From the NCBI RefSeq assembly GCF_900099685.1, contig NZ_FNDW01000006.1, positions 1 through 64,000 of the forward strand: 64,000 nucleotides of DNA. Reading direction: 5' to 3'. How positions within the stretch are numbered: the first letter of the stretch is position 1; every line of letters starts with the position of its first letter. The translations under genes and the position numbers were made by a program. The notes beneath the pieces are model-generated. The model did not search any database and was not told where the DNA came from. It saw only the letters and a list, made by a program, of their open reading frames with translations. Below, piece after piece: positions 1 through 8,951 of this stretch. This DNA comes from Chryseobacterium taeanense. Lineage in GTDB: Bacteria; Bacteroidota; Bacteroidia; Flavobacteriales; Weeksellaceae.

Positions 1-129
1 TTGTTTCTTTCCAAAGAAACCGTCACTCAACTTGAAAAAGGTAAATGACGGTCAACTATTTTTAAACTTTGCTTAAACCGAACTCAGGTTATTTACTGTT
101 TGCGATTAATCAGCATAAAGAAATTTCAA

Positions 130-846
130 ATGAGTATAATTAAAGAGATAACAGAAGCTTTAGCCATCTTGTCTATTTCCGAAAAAGCAGAATTTTTTCC
201 AAAATTTTTCAAAACGGGAAAAGGAGAATATGGAGAGGGAGATTTGTTTTTAGGCGTTACGGTTCCGGATCAGCGTTCCGTAGCCAAAGCATTTTTTTCT
301 AAAATCTCTTTAGCGGAATTGAGCGAACTGCTTTCTTCAAAGTATCATGAACACAGGCTAACCGCTTTGCTTATACTTACCTATAAATTTGAAAAAACGA
401 AAGATGGCGAAGTTCAAAAAAAAATTATTGAATTTTATCTGAATCATCTGGAGTATATAAACAATTGGGATCTGGTAGATTCAAGCTGCTATAAAATTCT
501 GGGCAGATATTGCTTTGAAAATCAAAAAGAAGAATTGCTCAGAGAACTTTCGTCATCAGAAATAATGTGGCACAAGAGAATCGCTGTGGTAGGAACCATG
601 CATTATGTGAAAAAAGGATTGTTTGAGCTTACAAAAGAGTTCGTTACCCAAAACATGAAACATCCTCACGACCTGATGCATAAAGCCACCGGATGGCTGC
701 TTCGGGAAATGGGGCAGAAAAACAGACAGGAACTCATCGGTTATTTAAACCAAAATTACAAAGAAATGCCCAGAACCTGCCTGAGATATGCCATCGAAAA
801 ACTGGATGAAGAACTGAGACAGGATTACCTGAAAGGCAGAATTTAA
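130..846 (+). CDS. DNA alkylation repair protein (AlkD-like)
   Basis: All-helical HEAT-like protein of about 238 residues that resembles the AlkC/AlkD family of DNA glycosylases, which remove bulky or cationic alkylated bases. The recognisable block is NNWDLVDSS near residue 110, followed by a short helical repeat containing WHKRIAVV. This matches the AlkD pattern in which conserved Trp and Asp residues line the DNA cleft. The frame is also open to a TTG at position 100, but the ATG at 130 (MSIIKEITEAL) gives the usual N-terminus and is preferred. The gene sits 16 nt before a lipoprotein gene on the same strand and has no obvious functional link to it. Family assignment is by motif recognition; substrate is unknown. 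Confidence 0.8.
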   Translation: MSIIKEITEALAILSISEKAEFFPKFFKTGKGEYGEGDLFLGVTVPDQRSVAKAFFSKISLAELSELLSSKYHEHRLTALLILTYKFEKTKDGEVQKKIIEFYLNHLEYINNWDLVDSSCYKILGRYCFENQKEELLRELSSSEIMWHKRIAVVGTMHYVKKGLFELTKEFVTQNMKHPHDLMHKATGWLLREMGQKNRQELIGYLNQNYKEMPRTCLRYAIEKLDEELRQDYLKGRI

Positions 847-862
847 ATATGAAATAAAAATT

Positions 863-1531
863 ATGAAGAACTATATTAAACGACTGCTCCTGCTATTGCC
901 TCTTTTATTGGCGACAAGTTGTTTCGATATTTTAGATAAAGTAAATGTAAAAGCCGACGGAAGCGGTGAATACACTTTGATACTGAATGCCAGTAAAAGC
1001 AAAACAAGGCTGGCCTCGATCTCTAAAATGGAAACCATTAACGGGAAAAAAGTTCCAAAAAGAGCAGAAATTGAAGCGAAGATTAGTCAGGCGGCAAGAA
1101 TTTTCAAGGCTACACCTGGAATTTCCAATGTGAAAACCTCCATGGATTTTGATAATTATATCATTAAGCTAAGTTGTAATTTCAGGAAAATTGAAAATAT
1201 CAATTCCGGTCTGGAGCAATTGAAATCCGGCGGGATAATCGGCAAAATGATCCCCACGAACATTTACGGATACAATCCTGCAAAAAAAATATTTACAAGA
1301 AATAAAGTCAGCACTTTTAAAAGCGATTACGATAAGATGAGCAACGCCGATAAAGAAATTTTTAATAATGCAAGCTATATCTCAGTGCTCCAGTTTGAAA
1401 ATATGGTAAAATCACAAACCAATAGCCAGTACTCTCTTTCTCCTCATAAAAAGGCTGTAAAGCTGGAAGCGGATATTGAAGATCTGATTCTCCAGCGTAA
1501 GCAATTACAGAATACTATTATATTTCAATAA
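863..1531 (+). CDS. Putative lipoprotein, LppM-like
   Basis: A 222-residue exported protein with a basic N-terminus, a leucine-rich core and the lipobox LATSC, with the lipidated cysteine at residue 20. The mature start (FDILDKVNVKADGSGEYTL) resembles the beta-strand opening of LppM-like lipoproteins, but I cannot name a function. It is the first gene of a tight trio: the next gene starts 14 nt downstream and the third overlaps the second by one base, so the three are probably co-transcribed and act together in the envelope. The C-terminus is Lys- and Gln-rich and may be helical. Lipoprotein status is well supported; the LppM resemblance is tentative. Confidence 0.7.
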   Translation: MKNYIKRLLLLLPLLLATSCFDILDKVNVKADGSGEYTLILNASKSKTRLASISKMETINGKKVPKRAEIEAKISQAARIFKATPGISNVKTSMDFDNYIIKLSCNFRKIENINSGLEQLKSGGIIGKMIPTNIYGYNPAKKIFTRNKVSTFKSDYDKMSNADKEIFNNASYISVLQFENMVKSQTNSQYSLSPHKKAVKLEADIEDLILQRKQLQNTIIFQ

Positions 1532-1545
1532 TTTAAACACGAACC

Positions 1546-3597
1546 ATGAAATCTATTGTACAAAAAATACAAATTGTAATTTTATTTTTAGTTTTTTCTC
1601 TGGCATTCACGCAGCAACGTATGAAGATGCCTGCTGATGCTCTTTTCTATATGGAAATCAACGGAAAACAGCTGGATAAAAAGATCAATTGGCAAAAATT
1701 CAATCCTATTTTGCAGGAAGTTGTTAAAAAAGGAAAAGAAAAAGAAAAACCGACATGGACAGATTATTCTAAAACCGGAATCAAATATAATGCGACACAG
1801 TATCACTATGCATCCTTTAATGATTCAGTACAGGTTTACACGGCAATTTTTATTCTGGATAATAAAGATAAGTTTCAGGAATTCATCAATTCAGTCAAGA
1901 AAGAAGGACTGGAAACCTCACGCAAAACCAACTATTCTTATGTAAGTCTGGATGACGACATTTTTGTTGGATGGAATGGAAACCGTGCTGTTCTGAAGAT
2001 GGTAAATTACAACAAACCCTATAAAGAAAAATGGAATGATGAGACAATTGCTGATAGTGCAACAGCAGTCATAGATAGTGTAGCTACTGCCGTTGTAGAC
2101 AGTGCCTATGTTGAAGAACCCGAAAAAGCATTTGACTATAAGGAAGAGATTAAATACCTGAAAGATGATATCAAATATTTAAAAGAAAGCATAAAAGAAA
2201 ACAATGCTGAAATAGCGAGAATCCAGAAAGACATCAAATATCTTGAAAAACATCACGAATATCCGAAAGAAGATAAAGGAACAACAGATGAAAACTATTC
2301 GGATGACAGTGTAGAAAAACGCCCGTCACCAGATCCGGAAGAGGATATGGAAGATCTGCAAATTCCGGAATATGATGATTTTAAGAAACAAATGGATTCT
2401 CTGAAAATCGAGAAGTTCAAAGTGGTGAAACAGCTGGCAGAACAATCTTTTGATGAGTATTTTAATTCTAATCTGGAACTTGATATCCCGAATGAAATGA
2501 CCGCTTTCCGCGATGCCGGCTCTGATGTTTTTGTGTACACAGATTATGGGCGAATTGTCAATAACGGAATATATGGTAAAATGATGAAGCGCTATCAGTT
2601 TGGCAGTCTGCTGAATGCTGTATATAATTCAAATTCCTCTTACAACCTCTATTTCGATGAAGATAAAGTAAAGTTGGTCAACACTTATCAGCATAAAAAT
2701 CCCGAAGTTCAGAAAAGCGTTTCAGCAATTTACAAAGGCAGGAAAAACAAAAAGCTGGCAAGACTTATCAGTGACAAAAGCATTGGCTATTATGCAATTA
2801 ACGTTGATGGAAGTAAGTATTTTGACATGATGTATGCGCTTATGAAAAATGCGGGAGATTCTGAATATCAGAAAGAAACGGAACTCATCATGGAAACGGT
2901 AAAGATTGTTCTGGATGAAGAAGCCATCGCAAAAATAGCGCCCGGAAACGGAATCTTCGTACTCAATGAATTGAAATCTAAGACCGTAGAATATACAGAT
3001 TTTGAATATGATGACAATTACAACGAAAAAGAAGTAAAAAAAACAAAAGAAGTTGCGGTTCCGGATTTCACTTTTGCTTTCGCAACGGAAAATGAAGGGT
3101 ATTGGAAAAGAATATTCGATTTGCTGACTACTAATAAAAAAACGTCAAAAAACTTCTCTAAAAACGGAGATTTCTATCTGTTTAAAGAAGAAAAAAGCAC
3201 AGGTTTTATGGATGAGATTTTCTTTACCGTAAAAGATGGAATTGTCTATGTAACCACCGCTGCAAATAATTTAAAGTCTGAAAATCAGTCTGAAAAGTCA
3301 AAAATCTGGATGAAGGATTCTTCAAAATATCCAATTTCAGGAAGATTTGATATTCGTAAACTTCTTGCAGGGCTGGAAAAAGAATTCAAGAGTAATTCCG
3401 AAAGAAAAATGCTCGACCTGGTAAGGAAAAATGTTGGCGATATTTATTTTAAATCAGAATCCAAAGGGGACAGGATAGAAACCGAGATCGATTATTCGGT
3501 GAAAAACTCTTCAGAAAACAGCCTCATGTATTTCTTTGATTTGTTTGACGAGATTTATAAAATTAAAGAATCAGATAAAAAGCCGCCGATTTTATAA
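1546..3597 (+). CDS. Uncharacterised exported protein, 683 aa, with coiled coil
   Basis: A large periplasmic or cell-surface protein with a signal peptide (cleavage expected near residue 22, after LAFTQ). The mature protein opens with MKMPADALFYMEINGKQ, a pattern also seen in the next gene (IPRNADVVILLDTKK) and in Bacteroidota DUF4836-type proteins. Residues 196-236 form a charged coiled coil with repeated IKYLK heptads, followed by an acidic Pro/Glu/Asp linker. A later segment containing YDDNYNEKEVKKTKE is matched by YDDDFNEIEKKTIQK in the neighbouring protein, so the two are probably paralogous. The last base of its stop codon is the first base of the next ATG, which indicates translational coupling. 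Function unknown. Confidence 0.65.
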   Translation: MKSIVQKIQIVILFLVFSLAFTQQRMKMPADALFYMEINGKQLDKKINWQKFNPILQEVVKKGKEKEKPTWTDYSKTGIKYNATQYHYASFNDSVQVYTAIFILDNKDKFQEFINSVKKEGLETSRKTNYSYVSLDDDIFVGWNGNRAVLKMVNYNKPYKEKWNDETIADSATAVIDSVATAVVDSAYVEEPEKAFDYKEEIKYLKDDIKYLKESIKENNAEIARIQKDIKYLEKHHEYPKEDKGTTDENYSDDSVEKRPSPDPEEDMEDLQIPEYDDFKKQMDSLKIEKFKVVKQLAEQSFDEYFNSNLELDIPNEMTAFRDAGSDVFVYTDYGRIVNNGIYGKMMKRYQFGSLLNAVYNSNSSYNLYFDEDKVKLVNTYQHKNPEVQKSVSAIYKGRKNKKLARLISDKSIGYYAINVDGSKYFDMMYALMKNAGDSEYQKETELIMETVKIVLDEEAIAKIAPGNGIFVLNELKSKTVEYTDFEYDDNYNEKEVKKTKEVAVPDFTFAFATENEGYWKRIFDLLTTNKKTSKNFSKNGDFYLFKEEKSTGFMDEIFFTVKDGIVYVTTAANNLKSENQSEKSKIWMKDSSKYPISGRFDIRKLLAGLEKEFKSNSERKMLDLVRKNVGDIYFKSESKGDRIETEIDYSVKNSSENSLMYFFDLFDEIYKIKESDKKPPIL

Positions 3598-4829
3598 TGA
3601 AGAAGAAACTTATTGCCTTTGTTGTACTTATTGCAGCGATATTTGTTTATTTCATATTATATTACAAGGATAAAGAATTAAAATTCATTCCCCGAAATGC
3701 CGATGTGGTAATTCTTTTGGATACTAAAAAAGTGACACGGCAATATCTATCAGATTTTCTGAGTCATCCTTCAGAATGGTTCAGGAATGCCGATGAAAAA
3801 ACAAGTGAAATTTCTATTCGTGAATCGGGCGTGAAAATTCCGGATTTTTTACAGGTCTTTCATATCGAAAATACATCGTTTTCCGATTGGTACGGTATTC
3901 TTGAAATTAAGAATAAAAAGAAATTTCTTACTTATTTAAAACAAAAAGGATTTGCCGAAAAGAAAAATGAACTCTTTCATAAAGGCCGTATTTTTATTAA
4001 AATAGAAGGCAAAAACTGTATTCTCGGAACTTCCGATAAGGCTTTTGAAAATATAAACCGTTTGTTTCTGGCTTTTTCCCAGAGAACGAATTTTACATCA
4101 GATACTTTTATTGATGGTTCTTTAGGAAGCATTTCAGTGATTTCGAATGGTAAAATCCGTAATTTTTCAATGGATGTAAATACTCATGACATCGAAATAA
4201 AAGCTCCCGGCATAAATAATTTCACATCCATTATTTCTGAAGTTCAGCAAAAGGTTCCTTTCTTTGCAGCAGAATTAAACAGCGAAAACATTAAAAATTT
4301 TGCTTCTTTTTTTGATAAGAAATTTTCCGATTCTGCAGGAATTGATTATTTAAAAGCAACGGCAGAGCTTGAGCGCGTGAATGACACCATTATCACGTAC
4401 GGATACGATGATGATTTTAATGAAATCGAAAAAAAGACTATTCAGAAGATCATTCAGCCCAATTATTTAATTTCTCTTCAAAGCTCAGATCCGGAAAAAA
4501 CAATGCAATATTTTGAAAATAGAAAATGGATTAATGCTAAGCGTCAATTTATTGCGATTCCGTTTCAGCCGAATGTAATTGAGAAAAACGCTCACGGTTT
4601 TGAGATTAGATCAACAAGAAAAACAGTCCATCCTTCCGGACAGATAAATGAAAATTATATTTTTGTCAGAAATAATGAGTTATTATATTCAAATTTAAAA
4701 TCCTTCACCTCGAACGAAAAGAAAATATTCTCTGACATTGACTATCTTTTTTATGGGAATAAAGACAGTGATTATTATGTTAAATTAAAATTCAAAGAAA
4801 ACAATCTGCCTCTGATACTTCGGTGGTAA
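3597..4829 (+). CDS. Uncharacterised membrane-anchored protein, 410 aa
   Basis: One N-terminal transmembrane or uncleaved signal anchor (about residues 4-22, LIAFVVLIAAIFVYFILYY) is followed by a soluble extracytoplasmic domain of about 385 residues. The domain begins IPRNADVVILLDTKKV and later carries YGYDDDFNEIEKKTIQK then a DPEKTMQYFE segment. Both parallel the preceding 683-residue protein, which I take as evidence of shared ancestry. The two genes overlap by one base (TAATG), so they are almost certainly translated from one mRNA. No catalytic motif is visible. It may form an envelope complex with the preceding lipoprotein and its paralogue, which is inference from gene order only. Confidence 0.65.
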   Translation: MKKKLIAFVVLIAAIFVYFILYYKDKELKFIPRNADVVILLDTKKVTRQYLSDFLSHPSEWFRNADEKTSEISIRESGVKIPDFLQVFHIENTSFSDWYGILEIKNKKKFLTYLKQKGFAEKKNELFHKGRIFIKIEGKNCILGTSDKAFENINRLFLAFSQRTNFTSDTFIDGSLGSISVISNGKIRNFSMDVNTHDIEIKAPGINNFTSIISEVQQKVPFFAAELNSENIKNFASFFDKKFSDSAGIDYLKATAELERVNDTIITYGYDDDFNEIEKKTIQKIIQPNYLISLQSSDPEKTMQYFENRKWINAKRQFIAIPFQPNVIEKNAHGFEIRSTRKTVHPSGQINENYIFVRNNELLYSNLKSFTSNEKKIFSDIDYLFYGNKDSDYYVKLKFKENNLPLILRW

Positions 4830-4842
4830 CAAATGATTAAAA

Positions 4843-5181
4843 ATGGATTTATCAGACATTGTCTATATTAAAACATTCGTACATTATTTCCTTCATTTTG
4901 TGTTCCCGCTTTTCATTGCACTGATTTTTTACCGGGAAAACTGGAAGAAAGTGTATCTTATTTTATTGGCTACCATGCTTGTAGACCTGGATCATCTTTT
5001 TGCAGACCCAATTTTCGATCCCGACAGAGGAAGTATCGGTTTTCATTTTTTACATTCCTATTATGCTATTGCGGTTTATTTTTTGATGCTGTTTTTTAAA
5101 GGAAATATAAGAATCATAGGTATCGGACTTTTGTTTCATATGCTGACCGACTTTCAGGATTTTTACCTCTGGAACCATTAA
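4843..5181 (+). CDS. DUF6122 family membrane protein
   Basis: A 112-residue integral membrane protein with three or four hydrophobic helices and the motif MLVDLDHLFADPIFDPDR, then HFLHSYY and a C-terminal HMLTDFQDF. The Asp/His-rich loops (DLDH, HFLH, HMLTD) are the hallmark of DUF6122 and resemble the metal-ligand pattern of small membrane hydrolases such as the YdjM group. That resemblance is inference, and no activity is known to me. It starts 13 nt after the stop of the previous gene, so it may be the last member of that operon. Confidence 0.75.
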   Translation: MDLSDIVYIKTFVHYFLHFVFPLFIALIFYRENWKKVYLILLATMLVDLDHLFADPIFDPDRGSIGFHFLHSYYAIAVYFLMLFFKGNIRIIGIGLLFHMLTDFQDFYLWNH

Positions 5182-5246
5182 AATATCATTAATATTTTCT
5201 TTTGATATTTCAAAAACCATAGATTTTTTGTATTTTGTAGGCACTT

Positions 5247-6317
5247 ATGAATTTAAAAGAACTTTTACATTATACGTATGTTTTTCCCATTCTGGCTGTG
5301 GGATATTATGTTTCCGGACTCATGGGAAGCGGAATCATTTTTGATATTATTGCCGGAATTTTATTGACCGGAAGTGTGATTTCTGCAGTTCATCATGCGG
5401 AAGTAGTCGCCCATAAAGTTGGGGAACCTTTCGGAACGATTATTCTTGCACTCTGTATTACCATTTTGGAAGTCGCCCTGATTATTTCGCTGATGGTAGC
5501 AGGCGGCGATCAGGCAAATACACTTGCAAGAGATACAGTATTCGCTGCAGTAATGCTGATCCTTAACGGAATCTTGGGAATCGGTATTCTTGTAGGAGGT
5601 GTAAAATATTACGAGCAGTTTTTTGCGAGAACCTCTGCTACAACGTATCTCGTCAGTATTGTTTCTATTTTAATTCTTACTCTTGTTCTTCCGAATTTTA
5701 CATCCAGTGTCAACGGCCCTTTCTATAACCGGGCGCAGCTGATATTCGTCTCTATTGCGTGCCTGGTCATTTATGGAGTTTTCTTGATGGTACAAACCGT
5801 AAGACACCGAAATTACTTTATTGTTCCGGATGAGCATCCTCAAGAACACTATATTCCGTCTTTTCAGAAAACAATGCTCAGTTTTGCTTTTCTGGTGATC
5901 TGTCTTGCCATCGTTGTGCTAATGGCAAAAGGTCTCTCGGGAACGATAGAAAGTATGGTTCAGAGCATTGGCGCACCAAAATCTCTGGTCGGGGTAATTA
6001 TTGCGGCAGTCGTATTATTGCCGGAAGGACTGGCGGCAATCAGGGCTGCCCGAAGTAATCAGATTCAGTCGAGTCTTAATCTGGCTTTGGGATCTGCGTT
6101 GGCAAGTATCGGACTTACCATACCGGCAGTTTCAGTTGTTTGTATTATGTATGATATTCCGCTGGTTTTAGGACTTGATAAGAAAGACATTATTCTTCTT
6201 TCCTTGTCGGTTTTTATCGTTATGCTTTCTCTAAGCCGTGGAAAAACCAATATTCTGTACGGAACGGTTTTGCTGGTAAATCTTGCAGCGTATATTTTTA
6301 CGGTGATTGTTCCTTAA
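5247..6317 (+). CDS. Calcium/proton antiporter, ChaA family
   Basis: A 356-residue polytopic membrane protein with about ten or eleven helices and the two inverted acidic repeats of the Ca2+/cation antiporter superfamily. The first is GEPFGTIILALCITILEVAL (near residue 60), the second PKSLVGVIIAAVVLLPEGLA (near residue 250). The Glu in each repeat is expected to carry the ion. The His-rich stretch SAVHHAEVVAHKVGEPFG is typical of ChaA/YrbG-like bacterial exchangers that export Ca2+ or Na+ in exchange for protons. It stands alone between a DUF6122 gene and a convergent haemoglobin gene 10 nt away. The family is clear; ion preference cannot be told from sequence. Confidence 0.82.
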   Translation: MNLKELLHYTYVFPILAVGYYVSGLMGSGIIFDIIAGILLTGSVISAVHHAEVVAHKVGEPFGTIILALCITILEVALIISLMVAGGDQANTLARDTVFAAVMLILNGILGIGILVGGVKYYEQFFARTSATTYLVSIVSILILTLVLPNFTSSVNGPFYNRAQLIFVSIACLVIYGVFLMVQTVRHRNYFIVPDEHPQEHYIPSFQKTMLSFAFLVICLAIVVLMAKGLSGTIESMVQSIGAPKSLVGVIIAAVVLLPEGLAAIRAARSNQIQSSLNLALGSALASIGLTIPAVSVVCIMYDIPLVLGLDKKDIILLSLSVFIVMLSLSRGKTNILYGTVLLVNLAAYIFTVIVP

Positions 6318-6326
6318 AATTGCATT

Positions 6327-6707
6327 CTAAAGCCGTCTTGCCAGATCCATTTTAAAAGCCATTAGTTTAGCGATATTTTCAGATTTATAGATGGCCATAT
6401 CTGCATTTTCGCCGACAAAATTTTCTTCGATGGTTGCTTTCCAGAGATCCAGCCAGCGATTAAAATGTTTTTGTTCCATTGCCTGAATTTCATTGATCGG
6501 AAAATGTGCACCCATAGGATTTCCTTTATACGTCATCTGCCCAAACAGTATAGACTCCCAGAAAGAATACATTTTGGGTAAGTGTTTGTCCCAGTTTACC
6601 TTAGCAACATCAGTAAAAAAGAAACTGATGGTGTCGTCTTTGACGACTTTTGCGTAAAATGTATTAACGAGATGCTCAATATCTTCTCTTGATTCCAGCT
6701 TTTTCAT
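6327..6707 (-). CDS. Group III truncated haemoglobin
   Basis: A 126-residue globin of the short 2-on-2 fold. Alignment by eye with the Campylobacter Ctb protein places the key residues: Tyr18 at B10 (TFYAK), His68 as the proximal haem ligand (PMGAHFPI) and Trp85 at G8 (FNRWLDLW). These are the diagnostic set of group III truncated haemoglobins, which bind O2 or NO tightly and are linked to microaerobic or nitrosative stress. The gene converges on the ChaA-like gene with only 10 nt between stops. Its promoter must lie in the gap before the divergent K+ channel gene. Physiological role is inferred from the family only. Confidence 0.88.
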   Translation of the reverse strand: MKKLESREDIEHLVNTFYAKVVKDDTISFFFTDVAKVNWDKHLPKMYSFWESILFGQMTYKGNPMGAHFPINEIQAMEQKHFNRWLDLWKATIEENFVGENADMAIYKSENIAKLMAFKMDLARRL

Positions 6708-6779
6708 ATTTCAAATTTAGTTTAAAATTTATTCTGAAATTCAATTGTAAAGTTGATAAATTTCATATGAACAATGTTT

Positions 6780-6787
6780 TATCTTTG
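6780..6787 (+). promoter_or_regulatory. Bacteroidota-type -7 element (TATCTTTG)
   Basis: TATCTTTG matches the TAnnTTTG -7 consensus exactly. It lies about 80 nt before the Kir channel ATG in a divergent gap. The nearest upstream TTG (6753-6755) is 24 nt away, longer than ideal, so only the -7 half is well supported. Confidence 0.4.
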
Positions 6788-6868
6788 CATATTATTTTAA
6801 ATGAAACCAAGACCTAAATCATTAGCACAGTTATCATTTATAAGGATTAAAGTTTAAAAGAGATAAAA

Positions 6869-7840
6869 ATGGCAAAAGGATTCAGGCAGAAAATTCGCCA
6901 GAAAAATATGGATAACAGCGGCTTCGGAGATTATGCTTCGGGTCGGTTTATCAATAAAGATGGCCTCCCGAATGTCAACAGGAAAGGAGTTAATATTTTC
7001 AACCGTTTTAGCTGGTATCATACGATGCTGGATCTGTCTACCTTCCATTTCCTTTCTTATCTCGTTGTTGCTTATGTTCTGGTTAATCTTTTTTTTGCAT
7101 TAATATATTATCTCATCGGCGTTGAACATTTGACGGGCATTGACAAAAGCAACCCGCTGAATGAGTTTATTGATGTTTTTTTCTTCAGCTCACAGACTTT
7201 TACCACAGTTGGTTACGGTAGAATTGCACCGGTAGGTTTTTTGGCGAGTCTTGTGGCTACTTTTGAAGCTTTCCTCGGATTGCTTACTTTTGCCATCGCA
7301 ACAGGTCTTTTTTATGGAAGATTTTCGCGGCCGAGAGCTTACTTAAGGTTTTCTGATATTGCACTGATAGCTCCTTTTAAAGATAAAACAGCATTGATGT
7401 TCAGGCTGGCGCCTTACAAAAACAATTCATTAACGGAAACTGATGTCATTGTTTCAGCAGCAATTGAAGTCATTGAAAACGGTGTTGCAAGAAGTAATTT
7501 TTATACCCTGAAAACACAGCTGAGCAAAATTAACACGTTGGCTTTGAACTGGACGATCGTTCATCAGATTGATGAAAGTTCTCCGTTTTTCGGTTTCTCT
7601 GAAGAGGATTTTAAAAATACGGATATCGAAATTATCGTTCATGTACGTGCATTCGATGAAGTATTTTCCAATACAGTCGTACAGCGGACATCTTATGTTA
7701 CCGGAGAAATCGTTTACGGAGCCAGATTTGTCCGAATGTATTATCCTGATAAGAAAAATCTTTCAACCGTGCTAGATCTGGATAAAATTAACCAATATCA
7801 ACAAGTTGATCTTCCGGCCTTTCAGCAAGAAAATGAATAA
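6869..7840 (+). CDS. Inward-rectifier (Kir-type) potassium channel
   Basis: A 323-residue channel subunit of the prokaryotic Kir (KirBac) family. An N-terminal slide-helix region (RFSWYHTMLDLSTFHF) precedes a first transmembrane helix at about 62-83. The pore helix follows, then the selectivity filter TVGYG at residues 113-117, and a second helix at about 122-145. The remaining 175 or so residues form the beta-rich cytoplasmic gating domain (for example YVTGEIVYGARF near the end). Four subunits would make an inner-membrane K+ channel. The gene overlaps the YkgJ-like gene by one base (TAATG), so the pair is probably one operon. The filter and topology make the assignment secure; gating ligand is unknown. 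Confidence 0.92.
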   Translation: MAKGFRQKIRQKNMDNSGFGDYASGRFINKDGLPNVNRKGVNIFNRFSWYHTMLDLSTFHFLSYLVVAYVLVNLFFALIYYLIGVEHLTGIDKSNPLNEFIDVFFFSSQTFTTVGYGRIAPVGFLASLVATFEAFLGLLTFAIATGLFYGRFSRPRAYLRFSDIALIAPFKDKTALMFRLAPYKNNSLTETDVIVSAAIEVIENGVARSNFYTLKTQLSKINTLALNWTIVHQIDESSPFFGFSEEDFKNTDIEIIVHVRAFDEVFSNTVVQRTSYVTGEIVYGARFVRMYYPDKKNLSTVLDLDKINQYQQVDLPAFQQENE

Positions 7841-8328
7841 TGAATTTAGAATTTTATAAAAAGCAGGCTTTACAGAAGCAGAAAGAGCATAAAAAGTTTT
7901 TAGATGGCCTTAAAAAAAAGCCGCCGAAAAATTTGGATTATGTAGTTCAGGAAACACATGATGAAGTTTTTGAAAATATAGATTGCCTTCAGTGCGCCAA
8001 TTGCTGTAAGACCACAGGACCATTGTACACAGAAAAAGATATTGAAAGAATTGCGAAACATCTCCGCATGAAACCTGCAGATTTTGAGGCTAAATATCTT
8101 AGGGTTGATGAAGACAATGACAAAGTATTACAACATCTCCCATGCTTTTTTTTGAACAGCGACAATACATGTTCTGTCTACGAAGTGCGTCCTAAAGCCT
8201 GCCGGGAATATCCTCATACAGATCGAAAAAAAATTTACCAGATCAATAATCTTACCATGAAAAATACCCTGATATGCCCCGCTGCATATGAGTTTGTAGA
8301 AAGAATTATGAAAAATTTGGCAAAGTAA
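7840..8328 (+). CDS. YkgJ-family cysteine-cluster protein
   Basis: A 162-residue cytoplasmic protein of the YkgJ/UPF0153 family, which probably binds zinc or an iron-sulphur cluster. The conserved cysteines are visible in order: CLQCANCC near residue 51, CFFLNSDNTCSVYEVRPKAC around 105-125, and LICP near 146. The phrase CSVYEVRPKACREYP is the family signature. Function is unknown. The ATG shares a base with the stop of the Kir channel gene, which argues for coupled translation, although no functional link between the two families is established. Confidence 0.85.
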   Translation: MNLEFYKKQALQKQKEHKKFLDGLKKKPPKNLDYVVQETHDEVFENIDCLQCANCCKTTGPLYTEKDIERIAKHLRMKPADFEAKYLRVDEDNDKVLQHLPCFFLNSDNTCSVYEVRPKACREYPHTDRKKIYQINNLTMKNTLICPAAYEFVERIMKNLAK

Positions 8329-8449
8329 TTTATTATTCAAAATCATTCTTAAATATTTATAAAGTACGTTAAATAAAGAGCTTACAGATAATATTCGGTA
8401 AATCGTCGGCGTTTTAGCTAAACAAACCATATTAAAAATATTAATTATT

Positions 8450-8779
8450 ATGAAGAAGTTAGTTTTAACAGCAGCGTTTACATTAGTCGGAGTAATCGCA
8501 GTATCGGCTCAGACGGACACAACACAACAGAACCCGTCGCAAAATCAAAATTCTGGTAACCAACCGACCACTCAAACACAACAGGATCCACAGGCAACCT
8601 CCAGTCCGGAAACAACCGCTCAAGATCAAAATGCAACAACCACAGTAGATGCATCCGCAGCAACTACCGCTACTGATGCTTCAGCAACGCTGAGCACAGA
8701 TCCGAATGCGGAGGCAACCAAACCCAATGACGAGGCAACTAAAGAAGAGAAGAAATCTAAAAAGAAAAAGTCGAAGTAA
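8450..8779 (+). CDS. Small secreted low-complexity protein (paralogue of 8952-9191)
   Basis: A 109-residue protein with a clear signal peptide (MKKLVLTAAFTLVGVIAVSAQ, cleavage after residue 21). The mature part is almost entirely Thr, Gln, Ala, Ser, Pro and Asn with no fold-forming hydrophobics, ending in a strongly basic tail KEEKKSKKKKSK. The signal peptide and basic tail match the 79-residue protein encoded 170 nt downstream, so the two are paralogues. Proteins of this kind are common and unannotated in Chryseobacterium. A role as a secreted, disordered, polyanion-binding protein would fit the composition but is a guess. A strong hairpin terminator follows. Confidence 0.65.
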   Translation: MKKLVLTAAFTLVGVIAVSAQTDTTQQNPSQNQNSGNQPTTQTQQDPQATSSPETTAQDQNATTTVDASAATTATDASATLSTDPNAEATKPNDEATKEEKKSKKKKSK

Positions 8780-8802
8780 GTATTTAAGTAAAGTAGTAAT
8801 GA

Positions 8803-8831
8803 AATCCCGGGATTTTATATTCCGGGATTCT
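8803..8831 (+). terminator. Rho-independent-type hairpin
   Basis: AATCCCGGGA and TTCCGGGATT form a G+C-rich stem around a short AT loop just after the low-complexity secreted protein gene, followed by a pyrimidine-rich tract (TCTTCTT). Confidence 0.6.
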
Positions 8832-8902
8832 TCTTCAGCTGACAATGAGTATTTTTCTTAAAATACGATAAGTCAAATTAAAATATTTACACCTGTCATT
8901 TT

Positions 8903-8917
8903 GTACAATCATTGTAC
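8903..8917. promoter_or_regulatory. Perfect 15-bp palindrome upstream of small secreted gene
   Basis: GTACAATCATTGTAC is a perfect 7+1+7 palindrome, 35 nt before the ATG at 8952. It is the right size for a dimeric repressor or activator site, but it could equally be chance in AT-rich DNA. No equivalent was seen before the upstream paralogue. Confidence 0.25.
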
Positions 8918-8951
8918 TTAGAAAATACACAAACCACTAAATCATTATATT

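Noticed and set aside
3..52. Palindrome GTTTCTTTCCAAAGAAAC and ACCGTCA/TGACGGT stem at the window start
   Set aside because: Could be the tail of an upstream terminator, but there is no T-run and the upstream gene is outside the window.
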